Source: Aestuariivivens sediminis (GTDB lineage Bacteria; Bacteroidota; Bacteroidia; Flavobacteriales; Flavobacteriaceae). Taken from it: a DNA stretch of 64,000 nucleotides. Position 1 is the first letter of the stretch. Every line of letters begins with the position of its first letter. Below are positions 27,566 to 37,377 of this stretch, piece after piece. Both the position numbers and the translations under genes were made by a program. The stretch covers positions 1 through 64,000 of the forward strand of contig NZ_JAKMCP010000004.1 in assembly GCF_022662105.1 (NCBI RefSeq), read 5' to 3'. Below the pieces are notes generated by a model. It ran no database searches, had not been told where the DNA came from, and saw only the letters and a program-made list of their open reading frames with translations.

Positions 27566-29416
27566 CTATAAATCGTTGGTTGTTATCAATCCTATTAACT
27601 TGCCTCGTCTTAAAACCGGTAATAAACTAATATTATTGTCGGTCATAACTTTTGCTGCATCCTCAATCAAACAATGCTCGTCGGTAACGATAACATGTTT
27701 CCGCATTAACTTGCTCACATAAATGGTTTCCTTTTCCTTTTTATTCAGATACCCCTCAACATCCTTCCATGACAATATGCCTTGAAGTTTTTTGGTGTTA
27801 TCCGTAACGGGCATATGATGGATATTTTTCCATTTCATAATGTTTAAAACCAACTCTATGCTATCTTTTTTATCCACAGAAAAAATATCGGTATTCATGA
27901 TGTGTTTAACCGTTTGTTTTGATTTTGGCAATTTTGAGGTATTCGGTTTCAACACCTCCCAGGTTGAAACAGGATATCCTTTCTGTTGTTTTTGGTAAAT
28001 GTGATAGGTTAATAGCTGCATGGCTTCATACCGTTTGTAGGTTTTTAATAAGTTTCTATAGCTCCTGATGCCCCATTCCGAACCGTTATGCGATTTTACT
28101 CTGTCCTTAATGACCTTTAAATAAAATTCGGCATCCTCCGGAGAAATTCCAACACTATAAAGTCCCTTATAGGCCATAGGCAATAATTCATCTAATATTA
28201 AATCATGACTGGATATGTATTTCCCATTCCAATAAAATTGGGTGGCCATACCATAACGCGCTGCGTTAAAAAAATTGTTTTTTACATCCTTAAAATCCCA
28301 TATTTTATGAATATCATTGTACTTCTTTGGTTTACCCGTCATAACACCTACCCAAAATGCCAAATTGGCTATTTCATCTACCAATGTTGGTCCTGAAGGT
28401 ATGTATCGGTTTTCTATCCGTAAATGGGGTTTATCATTATAAACCCCATAACACACTCTGTTCCAAGGATAAATGGTGCCGTTATGTAAATTCAAGGCCT
28501 TAAGTTTAGGGATTTCGCCATTATGTATCATATCCACACTGTCCATAATGTATGCGGTGGTTAAAAAACTTCTAAACCTGGATATGTTGTTTTTAAAAAT
28601 GTCCGTTATCGTACCCCTTTGCCAATCCATCCCAAAACTAACACGAGATTGATTTTCGTTAAGAACATAAGAATTGGTTCTGGTATCTATACTTTGTGTA
28701 AATAATGCAATTCTGGTTTCACTCCAAAGTTCTTTTCCAAATAATATTGGTGAATTCGTACAGGCGCTTAACACAGGTCCGGCAATAGCCTGTGCCCAAT
28801 TATAGGTATCCACAAAATTATGGGGATTAACTTGTAGGTGCATCTGAAAACTGGTATTACAACCTTCAAGCATTACCGAATCATGTAATAAATTTAATTC
28901 ATCAACTCCCTTAATATGAATGTTAAAGTCTTCACGTCTTGTTTTGGTAATGGCTTCATTAAGCACTTCATAACGCTTCATTGGCGTCATTTTGTCCAAA
29001 CTAATGTTTTCAAGTATAATTGAAGGCATTATACCGGCCAATACAATCTTTGATTGATGGGCTTTAGCAACGGTTTTCGCCTTTTGCATGGCCGATTTTA
29101 GTTGCTTATGAAGTGACGAAAAACACCTGTCGTTAAGGATAATGGGATCAAGATTTACCTCAAGAATAAAATTGCCTATTTCGGTTGTAAAATGGGGATC
29201 GTTGAGATCCTTTAATACGTCCAATGAGCTGCTTGTAGGTTCGTATTGCTCGTCTACCAGGCAAAATTCCTGCTCTGCTCCAATTCTAATAGGACTTTCT
29301 TCAATCAGGTTCCGTTCTATCATCATCTCGAGTGCCCTGATATCGTTTAACAGATGATGTATATAATTTGCCCTGTCCTTTTTTTTAGAGAGGTTACTAA
29401 CATCTAAATATCCCAT
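27566..29416 (-). CDS. Glutamate-cysteine-ligase-like (GCS2) protein with CBS domain pair
   Basis: 616 residues from the preferred ATG at 29416; a TTG lies three codons upstream. The N-terminal ~460 residues form a GCS2/carboxylate-amine-ligase domain (IGAEQEFCLVDE, SCTNSPILFGKELW, RIENRYIPSGPT). The last ~120 residues hold two CBS motifs (VKHIMNTDIFSVDKKDSI and VSKLMRKHVIVTDEHCLI), which usually sense adenosine nucleotides. The likely activity is ATP-dependent amide bond formation on a glutamate-like acid, controlled by energy charge. The exact product is unknown. It is paired with an aspartoacylase-like hydrolase. Confidence 0.82.
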   Translation of the reverse strand: MGYLDVSNLSKKKDRANYIHHLLNDIRALEMMIERNLIEESPIRIGAEQEFCLVDEQYEPTSSSLDVLKDLNDPHFTTEIGNFILEVNLDPIILNDRCFSSLHKQLKSAMQKAKTVAKAHQSKIVLAGIMPSIILENISLDKMTPMKRYEVLNEAITKTRREDFNIHIKGVDELNLLHDSVMLEGCNTSFQMHLQVNPHNFVDTYNWAQAIAGPVLSACTNSPILFGKELWSETRIALFTQSIDTRTNSYVLNENQSRVSFGMDWQRGTITDIFKNNISRFRSFLTTAYIMDSVDMIHNGEIPKLKALNLHNGTIYPWNRVCYGVYNDKPHLRIENRYIPSGPTLVDEIANLAFWVGVMTGKPKKYNDIHKIWDFKDVKNNFFNAARYGMATQFYWNGKYISSHDLILDELLPMAYKGLYSVGISPEDAEFYLKVIKDRVKSHNGSEWGIRSYRNLLKTYKRYEAMQLLTYHIYQKQQKGYPVSTWEVLKPNTSKLPKSKQTVKHIMNTDIFSVDKKDSIELVLNIMKWKNIHHMPVTDNTKKLQGILSWKDVEGYLNKKEKETIYVSKLMRKHVIVTDEHCLIEDAAKVMTDNNISLLPVLRRGKLIGLITTNDL

Positions 29417-29554
29417 AATCACCAAATTTATTTAAAGTTATTAAAATTATTGTGGATCAAGCCTTTAAACAATGACATTTATCATTAGATATCCTATGAC
29501 ACATGATGCAGATGGTTTATTGTATTCCAGGGGATATCATCAAATACTTATTAG

Positions 29555-29562
29555 TATTTTTG
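29555..29562 (+). promoter_or_regulatory. Bacteroidetes -7 element upstream of rnpA
   Basis: TATTTTTG fits TAnnTTTG and ends 17 bp before the ATG at 29580. Its position inside the upstream in-frame extension supports 29580, not 29472, as the rnpA start. Confidence 0.5.
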
Positions 29563-29579
29563 TAGTCTTAACACAACTT

Positions 29580-29969
29580 ATGGCATACACTTTTCCAAAA
29601 AAAGAAAAGCTTAAAAGCAAAACGCTAATAGAACAATTGTTTTTAGAAGGGAAATCCGTATCTGCATTTCCGCTCCGATTGGTTTATTTAGAAACACCAT
29701 TAAAAATGGATGTTCAGATGCAAATTGGGGTCTCCGTAAGCAAGCGTCATTTTAAAAAAGCTGTGGATAGAAACCGTATTAAACGCCTAATACGGGAGGT
29801 ATACCGACTCCATAAAACCGATTATTTTAACAACATCACAACACAATGTGCGTTAATGATTTTGTACATTGGTAAAGATAAACCTACCTATTCCTTAATT
29901 GAAACCAAAATGAAGCAATTAATGGCTAATTTTTTGAAGAACTATTCTGAACATAAACGAGTACCATGA
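29580..29969 (+). CDS. rnpA: Ribonuclease P protein component
   Basis: 129 residues from the ATG at 29580, normal for RnpA. The open frame reaches back to 29472, but those 36 residues are hydrophobic, unlike the family, and contain the -7 promoter element. The conserved RNR region is AVDRNRIKRLIREVYR, with the upstream IGVSVSKRHFKKA. It binds the RNase P RNA and assists 5' maturation of tRNAs. rpmH is not adjacent, unlike in many bacteria. It overlaps the protease gene by four bases. Confidence 0.93.
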   Translation: MAYTFPKKEKLKSKTLIEQLFLEGKSVSAFPLRLVYLETPLKMDVQMQIGVSVSKRHFKKAVDRNRIKRLIREVYRLHKTDYFNNITTQCALMILYIGKDKPTYSLIETKMKQLMANFLKNYSEHKRVP

Positions 29970-31603
29970 AACCATTTTTTTTAAGAAAAAGAATAATCAT
30001 AGCTGCTTTGGCATGTATTGTTTTTTTCACGACAACCGCTTTTAAGAATGATTTTTTTGAAATCGCTAAGCAATTAGAAATTTTTACAACCCTTTTCAAG
30101 GAACTTAACATGAACTATGTCGATGAGACCAATCCGGGGGATTTAATGGATACAGCCATACGGAGTATGTTAGAGGATTTGGATCCCTACACCAGGTTCA
30201 TGAACGAACAAGATGTTGAGGCAGCTAGAATTAACAATACGGGGGATTATACGGGTATTGGTGCTAAAGTGAGAACCCATCATCATAAATTGGTTATTGT
30301 AGAGCCTTATAAAGATTATCCTGCGGATAAAGCCGGTTTAAAAGCAGGTGATGAAATCATCAAGGTAGATGATATCCTTGTGTCCGACTATGAAGAAGAT
30401 GCCGGGAACTTGCTAAAGGGTAGTCCGGGAACTTCCATATCTGTTACGTATAAAAGACAGGGGCAAATACAAACAACTTCCATAGATAGAGCTGAGGTAG
30501 AATTAAAAGCAGTACCCCATTTTTCATTAGTGGATACCAAAACCGGATATATTGTTTTAAGTCAATTTAACAGCAAGGCTTCTGTTGAAACCAGCTATGC
30601 CTTAAGGGATCTGAAAGCACAAGGTGCTGAGCAAATTATTCTCGATTTAAGAGGTAATCCCGGAGGTCTGTTGCATGAAGCAGTAAACATTGTTAACCTC
30701 TTTGTTCCTAAAGGCCAATTGGTCGTTACCACGAAGTCTAAAGTGAAAAAATACAACAGAACCTATTACACTAAAAATCAACCTGTCGACACCAGTATTC
30801 CTTTGGTGGTTTTAATAGACGGTGGAAGCGCCTCAGCAAGTGAAATCGTATCTGGTTCTTTACAGGATTTAGATCGTGCCGTTATCGTTGGTTCACGCAG
30901 TTTTGGTAAAGGATTGGTACAACGCCCTAAACAATTAACCTACGGTACCCAGGTAAAAATAACCATTTCCAGATACTATACGCCTTCAGGGCGCTGTATA
31001 CAATCTTTGGATTATTGGAATAGAAACGAAAAAGGTGAAGCAGTACGGGTAAAACAGGAAAATTATAACGAATTTAAAACAAAAAATGGCCGTAAAGTTT
31101 TTGATGGTGGTGGTGTTTTTCCAGATGTTAATTTAGGGAATTCCAAAAATACTCCCATCATTACTTCACTTACCAACGACAATTTAATTTTTGATTATGC
31201 TACCAACTATTATTATAACCATACCATCGACAGTATAAATACTTTTGAACTTGGCGACTCCGTTTTTTCTGATTTCAAGAACTATTTGATTACCAATGAC
31301 TTTTCATTTGAAACAGAAACCGAAAAAAAATTATACAAGGTATTGGAAACGGCTCAAAAAGAAGAGTTGGATGATGACATCGAAAAAGAATTTCAACAAT
31401 TGATCCGGCAATTGAATACCGTAAGAACGGTTGTCCTTGATGAAAACAAGGATTATTTACTTAAGCTATTGACTAATGAAATCGTGAAACGATATGTTTA
31501 CAGAGAAGGGTTATATGACTATTATAAAATTCACGATGAACCCATTAAAAAAGCAACTGAAATTTTAAAAAATCCTTCTACGTATTCTAATTATTTAAGG
31601 TAA
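29966..31603 (+). CDS. C-terminal processing peptidase (S41 family)
   Basis: 545 residues. An N-terminal signal or anchor segment (RIIIAALACIVFFTTTAF) precedes a PDZ domain at about 90-175 (YTGIGAKVR, YPADKAGLKAGDEIIKVDD). The S41 core has the catalytic dyad Ser290 (GGSASASE) and Lys315 (SFGKG), 25 residues apart as in CtpA. A C-terminal helical extension of ~150 residues follows. It cleaves proteins in the periplasm from their C-terminus. ATGA overlap with rnpA. Confidence 0.93.
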   Translation: MKPFFLRKRIIIAALACIVFFTTTAFKNDFFEIAKQLEIFTTLFKELNMNYVDETNPGDLMDTAIRSMLEDLDPYTRFMNEQDVEAARINNTGDYTGIGAKVRTHHHKLVIVEPYKDYPADKAGLKAGDEIIKVDDILVSDYEEDAGNLLKGSPGTSISVTYKRQGQIQTTSIDRAEVELKAVPHFSLVDTKTGYIVLSQFNSKASVETSYALRDLKAQGAEQIILDLRGNPGGLLHEAVNIVNLFVPKGQLVVTTKSKVKKYNRTYYTKNQPVDTSIPLVVLIDGGSASASEIVSGSLQDLDRAVIVGSRSFGKGLVQRPKQLTYGTQVKITISRYYTPSGRCIQSLDYWNRNEKGEAVRVKQENYNEFKTKNGRKVFDGGGVFPDVNLGNSKNTPIITSLTNDNLIFDYATNYYYNHTIDSINTFELGDSVFSDFKNYLITNDFSFETETEKKLYKVLETAQKEELDDDIEKEFQQLIRQLNTVRTVVLDENKDYLLKLLTNEIVKRYVYREGLYDYYKIHDEPIKKATEILKNPSTYSNYLR

Positions 31604-31669
31604 TATTTTGTAAATTCATACAACTGATTAAAAATAGTATATTTACAGACTTATTCCTTTGTTTTAAAC

Positions 31670-32521
31670 ATGAATAGGCTTTTTACCTTTATATTAATAG
31701 CAACTTGCGGTTTAAGTTCTGCTCAACACAATATAACGCATGACGTTTATTTTGAGACAGACAAATTCACGCTTATCCCTACAGAGGAAAACCGCTTATT
31801 GCTCTTTATTTCAAGTCTCTCGGATGTCGATATAGAATCCATTGCCATTTTTGGATTTTGCGATGATGTTGGCGCCCCAAGTTATAATTTAATTCTTTCC
31901 AAACAACGTGCTGAAGCCATTAAGGCTGTGTTTTCAAATCATGAAATAAGTGAGTCTCTAATAACCAATGTAGATGGTAAAGGGGAGATCTTACTAAAAA
32001 TTGTAAATGAGAAAGACATCTCTAAAATACGAGGGTTAAATAGAAAAGTGGAAATTATTATCAATCCAAAACCTCCTATTATCGAAAAAGAGGAGGTTAT
32101 TGAAGAGCCCGCAAAAGAAACAGAAGCAACTGCCGAGGTTATTAAAGGTGAGGTTAAAGTAGGAGATAAAATCCGTTTTGAAAATATTTTATTTAAAACC
32201 GGCTATAGCACGGTTACCCCTGAATCTAAAAAAATACTGCAAGATATAGCTGAATCATTGGTGGAGCGAAAGAACATATACTTTACCATTCAGGGCCATG
32301 TGTGCTGTACACAATACAGTAGAGATGCTGTTGATAGAAAGACAAAAAAAAGAAATCTATCAGAAGCGCGTGCTAAATATGTCTACGATTATCTGGCTAA
32401 AAAGGGAGTTGATAAAAAACGCATGCGCTATATGGGTATGAGAAGAAAATTTCCATTAGGTGGTGATCCTAAATACGACAGACGTGTTGAAATATTAATC
32501 ACCCATATTAGTAAGATATAA
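31670..32521 (+). CDS. OmpA-like protein with two OmpA-type domains
   Basis: 283 residues with a signal peptide (FTFILIATCGLSSAQ). A first OmpA-like peptidoglycan-associating unit spans about 25-130 (VYFETDKFTLIPTEENRLLL, IAIFGFCDDVG). A Glu-rich linker at 134-160 follows, then a second unit at about 165-280 (FKTGYSTVTPESKKILQDIA, QGHVCCTQ, RRVEILI). Neither unit is a beta-barrel, so the protein is probably periplasmic or outer-membrane-associated and binds cell wall. The 3' end overlaps the converging GNAT gene by 14 bp. Confidence 0.85.
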   Translation: MNRLFTFILIATCGLSSAQHNITHDVYFETDKFTLIPTEENRLLLFISSLSDVDIESIAIFGFCDDVGAPSYNLILSKQRAEAIKAVFSNHEISESLITNVDGKGEILLKIVNEKDISKIRGLNRKVEIIINPKPPIIEKEEVIEEPAKETEATAEVIKGEVKVGDKIRFENILFKTGYSTVTPESKKILQDIAESLVERKNIYFTIQGHVCCTQYSRDAVDRKTKKRNLSEARAKYVYDYLAKKGVDKKRMRYMGMRRKFPLGGDPKYDRRVEILITHISKI

Positions 32522-32954
32522 TCATGGCTATATGTGGAATACCATCCTCCATATACTCCTCTCCTATAGGCTTAAAGCCTAAATTACTGTAGAATTTTTT
32601 TAAATAACATTGGGCTGAAATTTTAATTACCTTTTTATGGTAATGAAACTTAACAGCATCTATGGAAGCCTTCATGATATCATATCCATATTGGTGTTGA
32701 CGTTCGGTTCTGGCTACTACTACCCTGCCAATACTTGCATGCTCAAAATAAGCTCCGGGTTTAAATACACGTGTATACGCGACTAACGCGTCGTTCTTAT
32801 ACCCTAAGACATGTAATGCCTTTTGATCTTTACCATCCAGATCTTGATATACACAATTCTGCTCAACGACAAATACTTCGCTCCGTAATTGGAGTAGGTC
32901 ATATAATTCTTGTGTATTTAGTTCTGAAAAGGGTTTTACCTGTATGTGCAACAT
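32508..32954 (-). CDS. GNAT-family N-acetyltransferase (ElaA-like)
   Basis: 148 residues. The opening FSELNTQELYDLLQLRSEVFVVEQNCVYQDLDG... is the pattern of the ElaA subgroup, followed by the acetyl-CoA-binding segment IGRVVVARTERQHQYGYDIM and a C-terminal FYSNLGFKPIGEEYMEDGIPH. The substrate of ElaA proteins is unknown. It is tail-to-tail with the OmpA-like gene and downstream of the CDF transporter gene on the same strand. Confidence 0.88.
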   Translation of the reverse strand: MLHIQVKPFSELNTQELYDLLQLRSEVFVVEQNCVYQDLDGKDQKALHVLGYKNDALVAYTRVFKPGAYFEHASIGRVVVARTERQHQYGYDIMKASIDAVKFHYHKKVIKISAQCYLKKFYSNLGFKPIGEEYMEDGIPHIAMIISY

Positions 32955-32985
32955 CTAAAAAAATATTATTGCTAATCCTATGTTC

Positions 32986-33903
32986 TTAATCCTGTACAAT
33001 CATATCTTTGGAGTCATTTTTACCAAATTCTGGTTGAATATTAACATGGTTGATATCGTATTTTTCAAAAACATAATCTTCTATTTGGCGTAATACGACA
33101 TCAAACTGAGATAAGGTGATGTCCTCATTAAAATCAATATGGGCTTCAAGATGTACTTCCTCCTCGTTTAATTGCCATACATGAACATGGTGTACGTTTT
33201 TAATGGATTTAAAAGTGTTAATTTCCTGGACAATTTGCCGAATTGGAATCGTGGCAGGTGTAAATAACATCAATACTTTTGTAGAATCTTTTAACAAATC
33301 GAAGCCCATCCAGATCAAATAGACCGCAATCACGAAAGTCAAAACACTATCGACCCAGTAAACGGCATAGTACTTCATCAACAGACCACCGATTAAAACA
33401 GCCACACTGGCCATCATATCGGTGAGTAAATGTAAATAAGCACTTTTAATATTCATATTGGATTTAGAGCCTTTTTTTAGTAAAAGCACACTTAACCCAT
33501 TAGCTATAATAGCAATAAAGGATAACCAAATAACTAAATTAGATTCTATGGTTTCAGGATTTTGAAAGCGTTTAATAGCTTCAATAATGAGTAAAACCGC
33601 TACAATGATTAAGGTGGAGGCATTGATAAAAGCTGCTAATATTTCAGCACGCTTATAACCAAAAGTTCTGTGAATTGATGCTTTTTGTTTCGCCAATAAA
33701 TTGGCAGCATAACTTACAATTAAAGATAAAACATCACTAAAATTATGTAAGGCATCACTTAGCAGCGCTAAACTACCCGATATTATACCCCCTATTATTT
33801 GAGAAACCGTAATAAGAACATTTAATAAAATAGAAATAAAAAGATTCCGACCTTTAAAATCAGAGGGGGAATGGGAATGATTATGAGAATGGCGATGCCC
33901 CAT
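32986..33903 (-). CDS. CDF-family metal cation efflux transporter
   Basis: 305 residues. A His-rich N-terminus (GHRHSHNHSHS) precedes six predicted membrane helices with the metal-site motifs SDALHNFSD (HxxxD, helix 2) and HLLTDMMAS (HxxxD, helix 5), then a cytoplasmic C-terminal domain (VHHVHVWQLNEEEVHLEAH). The H/D sites are typical of Zn2+ exporters exchanging for protons. Its ATG abuts the rpiB stop, so it is translationally coupled to rpiB. Confidence 0.93.
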   Translation of the reverse strand: MGHRHSHNHSHSPSDFKGRNLFISILLNVLITVSQIIGGIISGSLALLSDALHNFSDVLSLIVSYAANLLAKQKASIHRTFGYKRAEILAAFINASTLIIVAVLLIIEAIKRFQNPETIESNLVIWLSFIAIIANGLSVLLLKKGSKSNMNIKSAYLHLLTDMMASVAVLIGGLLMKYYAVYWVDSVLTFVIAVYLIWMGFDLLKDSTKVLMLFTPATIPIRQIVQEINTFKSIKNVHHVHVWQLNEEEVHLEAHIDFNEDITLSQFDVVLRQIEDYVFEKYDINHVNIQPEFGKNDSKDMIVQD

Positions 33904-34338
33904 TTAACAGGAAAATGGGATTTTATCAATACGTGCCTGATGACGACCGCCTTCAAATTCGGTATTTAAAAATGCATCAACCATTTCGACAGCTTGTTGA
34001 ACAGCAGTAAAACGAGCCGGAATACATAAGATATTCGCATTATTATGACTGCGCACAAGATGTACAATCTCTTTATTCCAGCACAAACCGGCACGTATTT
34101 TTTGATGTTTATTAGCGGTCATGGCCACACCATTGGCACTACCGCATATAAGAATACCATATGTAGCCGTATTGTGTTCGACATCAAGGGCTACAGGATG
34201 AACAAAATCGGCATAATCTACACTATTACTGTCGTCGGTACCATGGTTGATAACCTCATAACCTTTATCCTCTAAAAAGTCCTTAATAGCGAATTTATAA
34301 TCCGTTCCTGCGTGATCGTTTCCTATGGAAATAGTCAT
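33904..34338 (-). CDS. rpiB: Ribose-5-phosphate isomerase B
   Basis: 144 residues. IGNDHAGTDYK near the N-terminus and GILICGSANGVAMTANK, with the catalytic Cys, define the RpiB/LacAB family. It interconverts ribose-5-phosphate and ribulose-5-phosphate in the pentose phosphate pathway. It is the first gene of a leftward unit with the CDF transporter directly after it, and divergent from rnr across a long AT-rich spacer. Confidence 0.93.
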   Translation of the reverse strand: MTISIGNDHAGTDYKFAIKDFLEDKGYEVINHGTDDSNSVDYADFVHPVALDVEHNTATYGILICGSANGVAMTANKHQKIRAGLCWNKEIVHLVRSHNNANILCIPARFTAVQQAVEMVDAFLNTEFEGGRHQARIDKIPFSC

Positions 34339-35067
34339 TGTATTAGGTGTTTATGAAAGTAGTACAAAAATACATCAATTTTTTCATTAGATGATTTTAA
34401 AATAATAAATGAAACAGATCTATCTATTAACATAGGTATTGATTTGAATCTTAATATTTAAATATTAAAATCCAAATCGTAAAATAATTTGTGTATTACC
34501 CTTTTAAATACGTGTTGATAACTGGTAACTGTTTTATGAAATTAAAATTAGGTAAATCAAAAAAAAAATATAAGCAAAAATAGTTCGAAATTATCCAAAC
34601 AATTAAACCCCTTTTTTTAAGTAAATTATGAGATACAAGTATACCGGAAATAAACACCTCCTTTTAAAAAAGTTATGAGTAATTACCCGGTATTACTATT
34701 ATTAACAATTGTGAATATAAATATTAAAACCATTAAAAATGAAGATGTTAATTCAGAAAACCGTGTTGATTACCTATTAATGGGATGTAAATTTAATAGT
34801 ATCAAAATAAAAATAAAAAAAGTTATACCGGATATTAACAAGCTATAATAAGCATCATTTCTATTTTAAAATAGTTATAAAAATAAATGAATATGATATA
34901 GGTGTGAATAACTCTTTTTTAAATTTAATATAATGTTCATTTGATGTATGTTCATTTTAAAATAGTAGCTTTGCAAAAAATAAATAGCAATAACCTCACC
35001 TTTAAATACGCTATTTTATAATTTAATTTCCCGTATCTTATGGGATTAATAACGATGACATAATTAC
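34339..35067. other. 729-bp AT-rich divergent spacer, possible replication origin
   Basis: No open frame of note. It contains DnaA-box-like 9-mers: a perfect TGTGAATAA at 34903-34911, one-mismatch forms at 34490-34498, 34513-34521, 34591-34599 and 34710-34718, and a two-mismatch form at 34764-34772. All but the one at 34591 lie in the same orientation. Three ATACCGG/CCGGTAT motifs (34641, 34687, 34825) add to the repeat structure. The rnr promoter occupies the right end. Origin function is inference; no dnaA gene is adjacent. Confidence 0.35.
34940..34973 (+). promoter_or_regulatory. Promoter of rnr
   Basis: TTTG at 34940-34943 and TAGCTTTG at 34966-34973 match the Bacteroidetes -33 TTTG and -7 TAnnTTTG elements with a 22-bp spacer, slightly long. 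A transcript would start near 34980, with a leader of about 90 nt before the rnr ATG. Confidence 0.55.
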
Positions 35068-37299
35068 ATGAGTAAAAACAAAAAAAGGAATTCCAAAAAA
35101 GGAATCCCGAATCTTACCAATACCCTTCTAAGTATTATAAAAAAAGATAAAAACAAAACATTCAACTATAAACAATTAGCTTCCAAATTAGGAGTTAATG
35201 ATGCCAGTAGCAGAAATCAGATTATAAAGACCTTAGCTAAGTTAGCCGCAAAGGAGGAAATAGTACAAGTAGACCGTGGTAAATTTAAAGCGGTAATTAA
35301 TACCAAGTATCATATAGGGACACTGGATCTTTCCGCCAGGGGAACCGGTTATATTATTTGTGAGGATTTCGATGAAGATGTGTTTGTAGCTTCAAATAAT
35401 ATTAATAAAGCTCTAGATGGCGACGAAGTAGAATTTTATATTTATAAACGTCGTAAGCGTGGTAAAATGGAAGGTGAAATTACCAATGTTCTTAAACGCG
35501 CAAAGTCAGAGTATGTTGGAGTGATTCAAATACAAAAGAACAGCAATTATGCTTTTGTTGTACCGGATAGCAATACCATGTACAAGGATATTTTTGTCCC
35601 TATAAATAAAACCTTTAAAGCCGAGGATGGGGATAAAGTATTGGTGAAACTTGAAGATTGGCCCGATCATGCAGATTCCCCTTATGGCAAGGTTTTAAAA
35701 GTATTAGGTAAACCGGGTGAACACCAGACTGAAATTCATGCCATTTTAGCGGAATATGGGTTACCTAATGAATTTCCATATGAAGTCGAGCAGTATGCAA
35801 ATACTTTAAATACCGCCATCACAAAAGAAGAAATATCCAACAGAAGGGACATGCGTAAGGATTTAACCTTTACCATAGATCCAAAGGACGCTAAGGATTT
35901 TGATGATGCTCTATCGTTTAAAGTACTCGAAAATGGTTTATACGAAATAGGTATTCATATAGCCGATGTATCACATTATATGAAAGAAGGTACCGTATTG
36001 GATGATGAGGCTTACCAAAGAGCGACCTCGGTATACTTAGTAGATCGTGTTGTTCCTATGTTACCGGAAATATTATCGAATAATGCATGTTCGTTAAGAC
36101 CTCAGGAAGAAAAATATACGTTTTCGGCAGTCTTTAAAATAAATAAGAATGCTGAAATTAAAGAGCAATGGTTTGGCAGAACAGTAACCTATAGTGATGC
36201 CCGTTTTTCTTATGAAGAAGCACAGGCTATTATTGAAAATAACAGTCAACTAAATACCGTTGAAATCTCTAATTCAAATACAATAAATACTGTCATACCA
36301 AAAGAGGTAGCGCTTACGGGAAATACCTATAACACCCAGGTTAAAACGGCTCAGGCGATATTGGTTCTCGATAGATTGGCTAAAATTATGCGTAAAAAAC
36401 GCATGAAACATGGGGCTATTTCATTTGATAAAGTGGAGGTAAAGTTTAATTTGGATGAAAATAATAACCCGGAAGGGGTTTATTTTAAAACCAGTAAAGA
36501 CGCTAATAAGCTTATTGAGGAATTTATGCTATTAGCCAACAAAAAAGTTGCGGAGTTCATTGGAAAGCAATCCCCAAAAAAAACCTTTGTGTATCGGGTT
36601 CATGATGAGCCGGATGACAGTAAGTTAGCAACTTTACAAAATGTGGTAGGGCGTTTTGGATATAAACTTAATTTTAAAGACAGAAAGTCTATAACAACCT
36701 CATTGAATCATTTATTACAGGATGTGGTTGGTAAAAAAGAACAGAACTTAGTGGATACTTTAACCATCCGCAGTATGAGTAAAGCAGAATACACGACACA
36801 TAACATTGGCCATTATGGTTTGGCTTTCGATTATTATACGCATTTCACCTCCCCTATTCGCCGATATCCGGACGTTATAGCCCATAGATTATTACAACAT
36901 TATTTGGATGGGGGTAAATCGGTTGACGATGAAAAATATGATGAAAAATGCCAGCACTCCAGTAATATGGAAAATTTAGCTACAAAAGCTGAAAGGGACT
37001 CGATAAAATATATGCAGATACGTTTTATGGAAGACCATAAGGATCAAGAGTTTTTAGGGGTGATCTCCGGGGTGACCGATTGGGGTATTTACGTTGAAAT
37101 TATCGAAAATAAATGCGAAGGTATGGTTAGTGTAAGAGATATTACAGACGACCATTATGCTTTTGATGAAAGTCAATATGCTTTAGTGGGGAGAAACACT
37201 AAAAATATGTACCAATTAGGTGATGAAGTATTGGTGAAAGTCAAGAACACCGATTTGGTAAAAAAACATCTTGATTTTAATTTAGTTGGAAAAAAGTAA
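35068..37299 (+). CDS. rnr: Ribonuclease R
   Basis: 743 residues. Lys-rich N-terminus and winged helix, two cold-shock/OB domains, RNB catalytic domain with TIDPKDAKDFDDALSF (metal-binding Asp residues), and a C-terminal S1 domain (FLGVISGVTDWGIYVEI) ending near LDFNLVGKK. It is a 3'-5' exoribonuclease that degrades structured RNA. Length fits the family. It stands alone on the plus strand. Confidence 0.96.
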   Translation: MSKNKKRNSKKGIPNLTNTLLSIIKKDKNKTFNYKQLASKLGVNDASSRNQIIKTLAKLAAKEEIVQVDRGKFKAVINTKYHIGTLDLSARGTGYIICEDFDEDVFVASNNINKALDGDEVEFYIYKRRKRGKMEGEITNVLKRAKSEYVGVIQIQKNSNYAFVVPDSNTMYKDIFVPINKTFKAEDGDKVLVKLEDWPDHADSPYGKVLKVLGKPGEHQTEIHAILAEYGLPNEFPYEVEQYANTLNTAITKEEISNRRDMRKDLTFTIDPKDAKDFDDALSFKVLENGLYEIGIHIADVSHYMKEGTVLDDEAYQRATSVYLVDRVVPMLPEILSNNACSLRPQEEKYTFSAVFKINKNAEIKEQWFGRTVTYSDARFSYEEAQAIIENNSQLNTVEISNSNTINTVIPKEVALTGNTYNTQVKTAQAILVLDRLAKIMRKKRMKHGAISFDKVEVKFNLDENNNPEGVYFKTSKDANKLIEEFMLLANKKVAEFIGKQSPKKTFVYRVHDEPDDSKLATLQNVVGRFGYKLNFKDRKSITTSLNHLLQDVVGKKEQNLVDTLTIRSMSKAEYTTHNIGHYGLAFDYYTHFTSPIRRYPDVIAHRLLQHYLDGGKSVDDEKYDEKCQHSSNMENLATKAERDSIKYMQIRFMEDHKDQEFLGVISGVTDWGIYVEIIENKCEGMVSVRDITDDHYAFDESQYALVGRNTKNMYQLGDEVLVKVKNTDLVKKHLDFNLVGKK

Positions 37300-37377
37300 G
37301 ATTAAAATAAAATAATCTAAAATGGAATAATTATTGCTTGATTTCGTTAAATTATCAATTCAAAAAACGATATTAAA

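Noticed and set aside
29472-29579. N-terminal extension of RnpA
   Set aside because: The added residues do not resemble the family and overlap a TAnnTTTG promoter element; the ATG at 29580 gives normal length.
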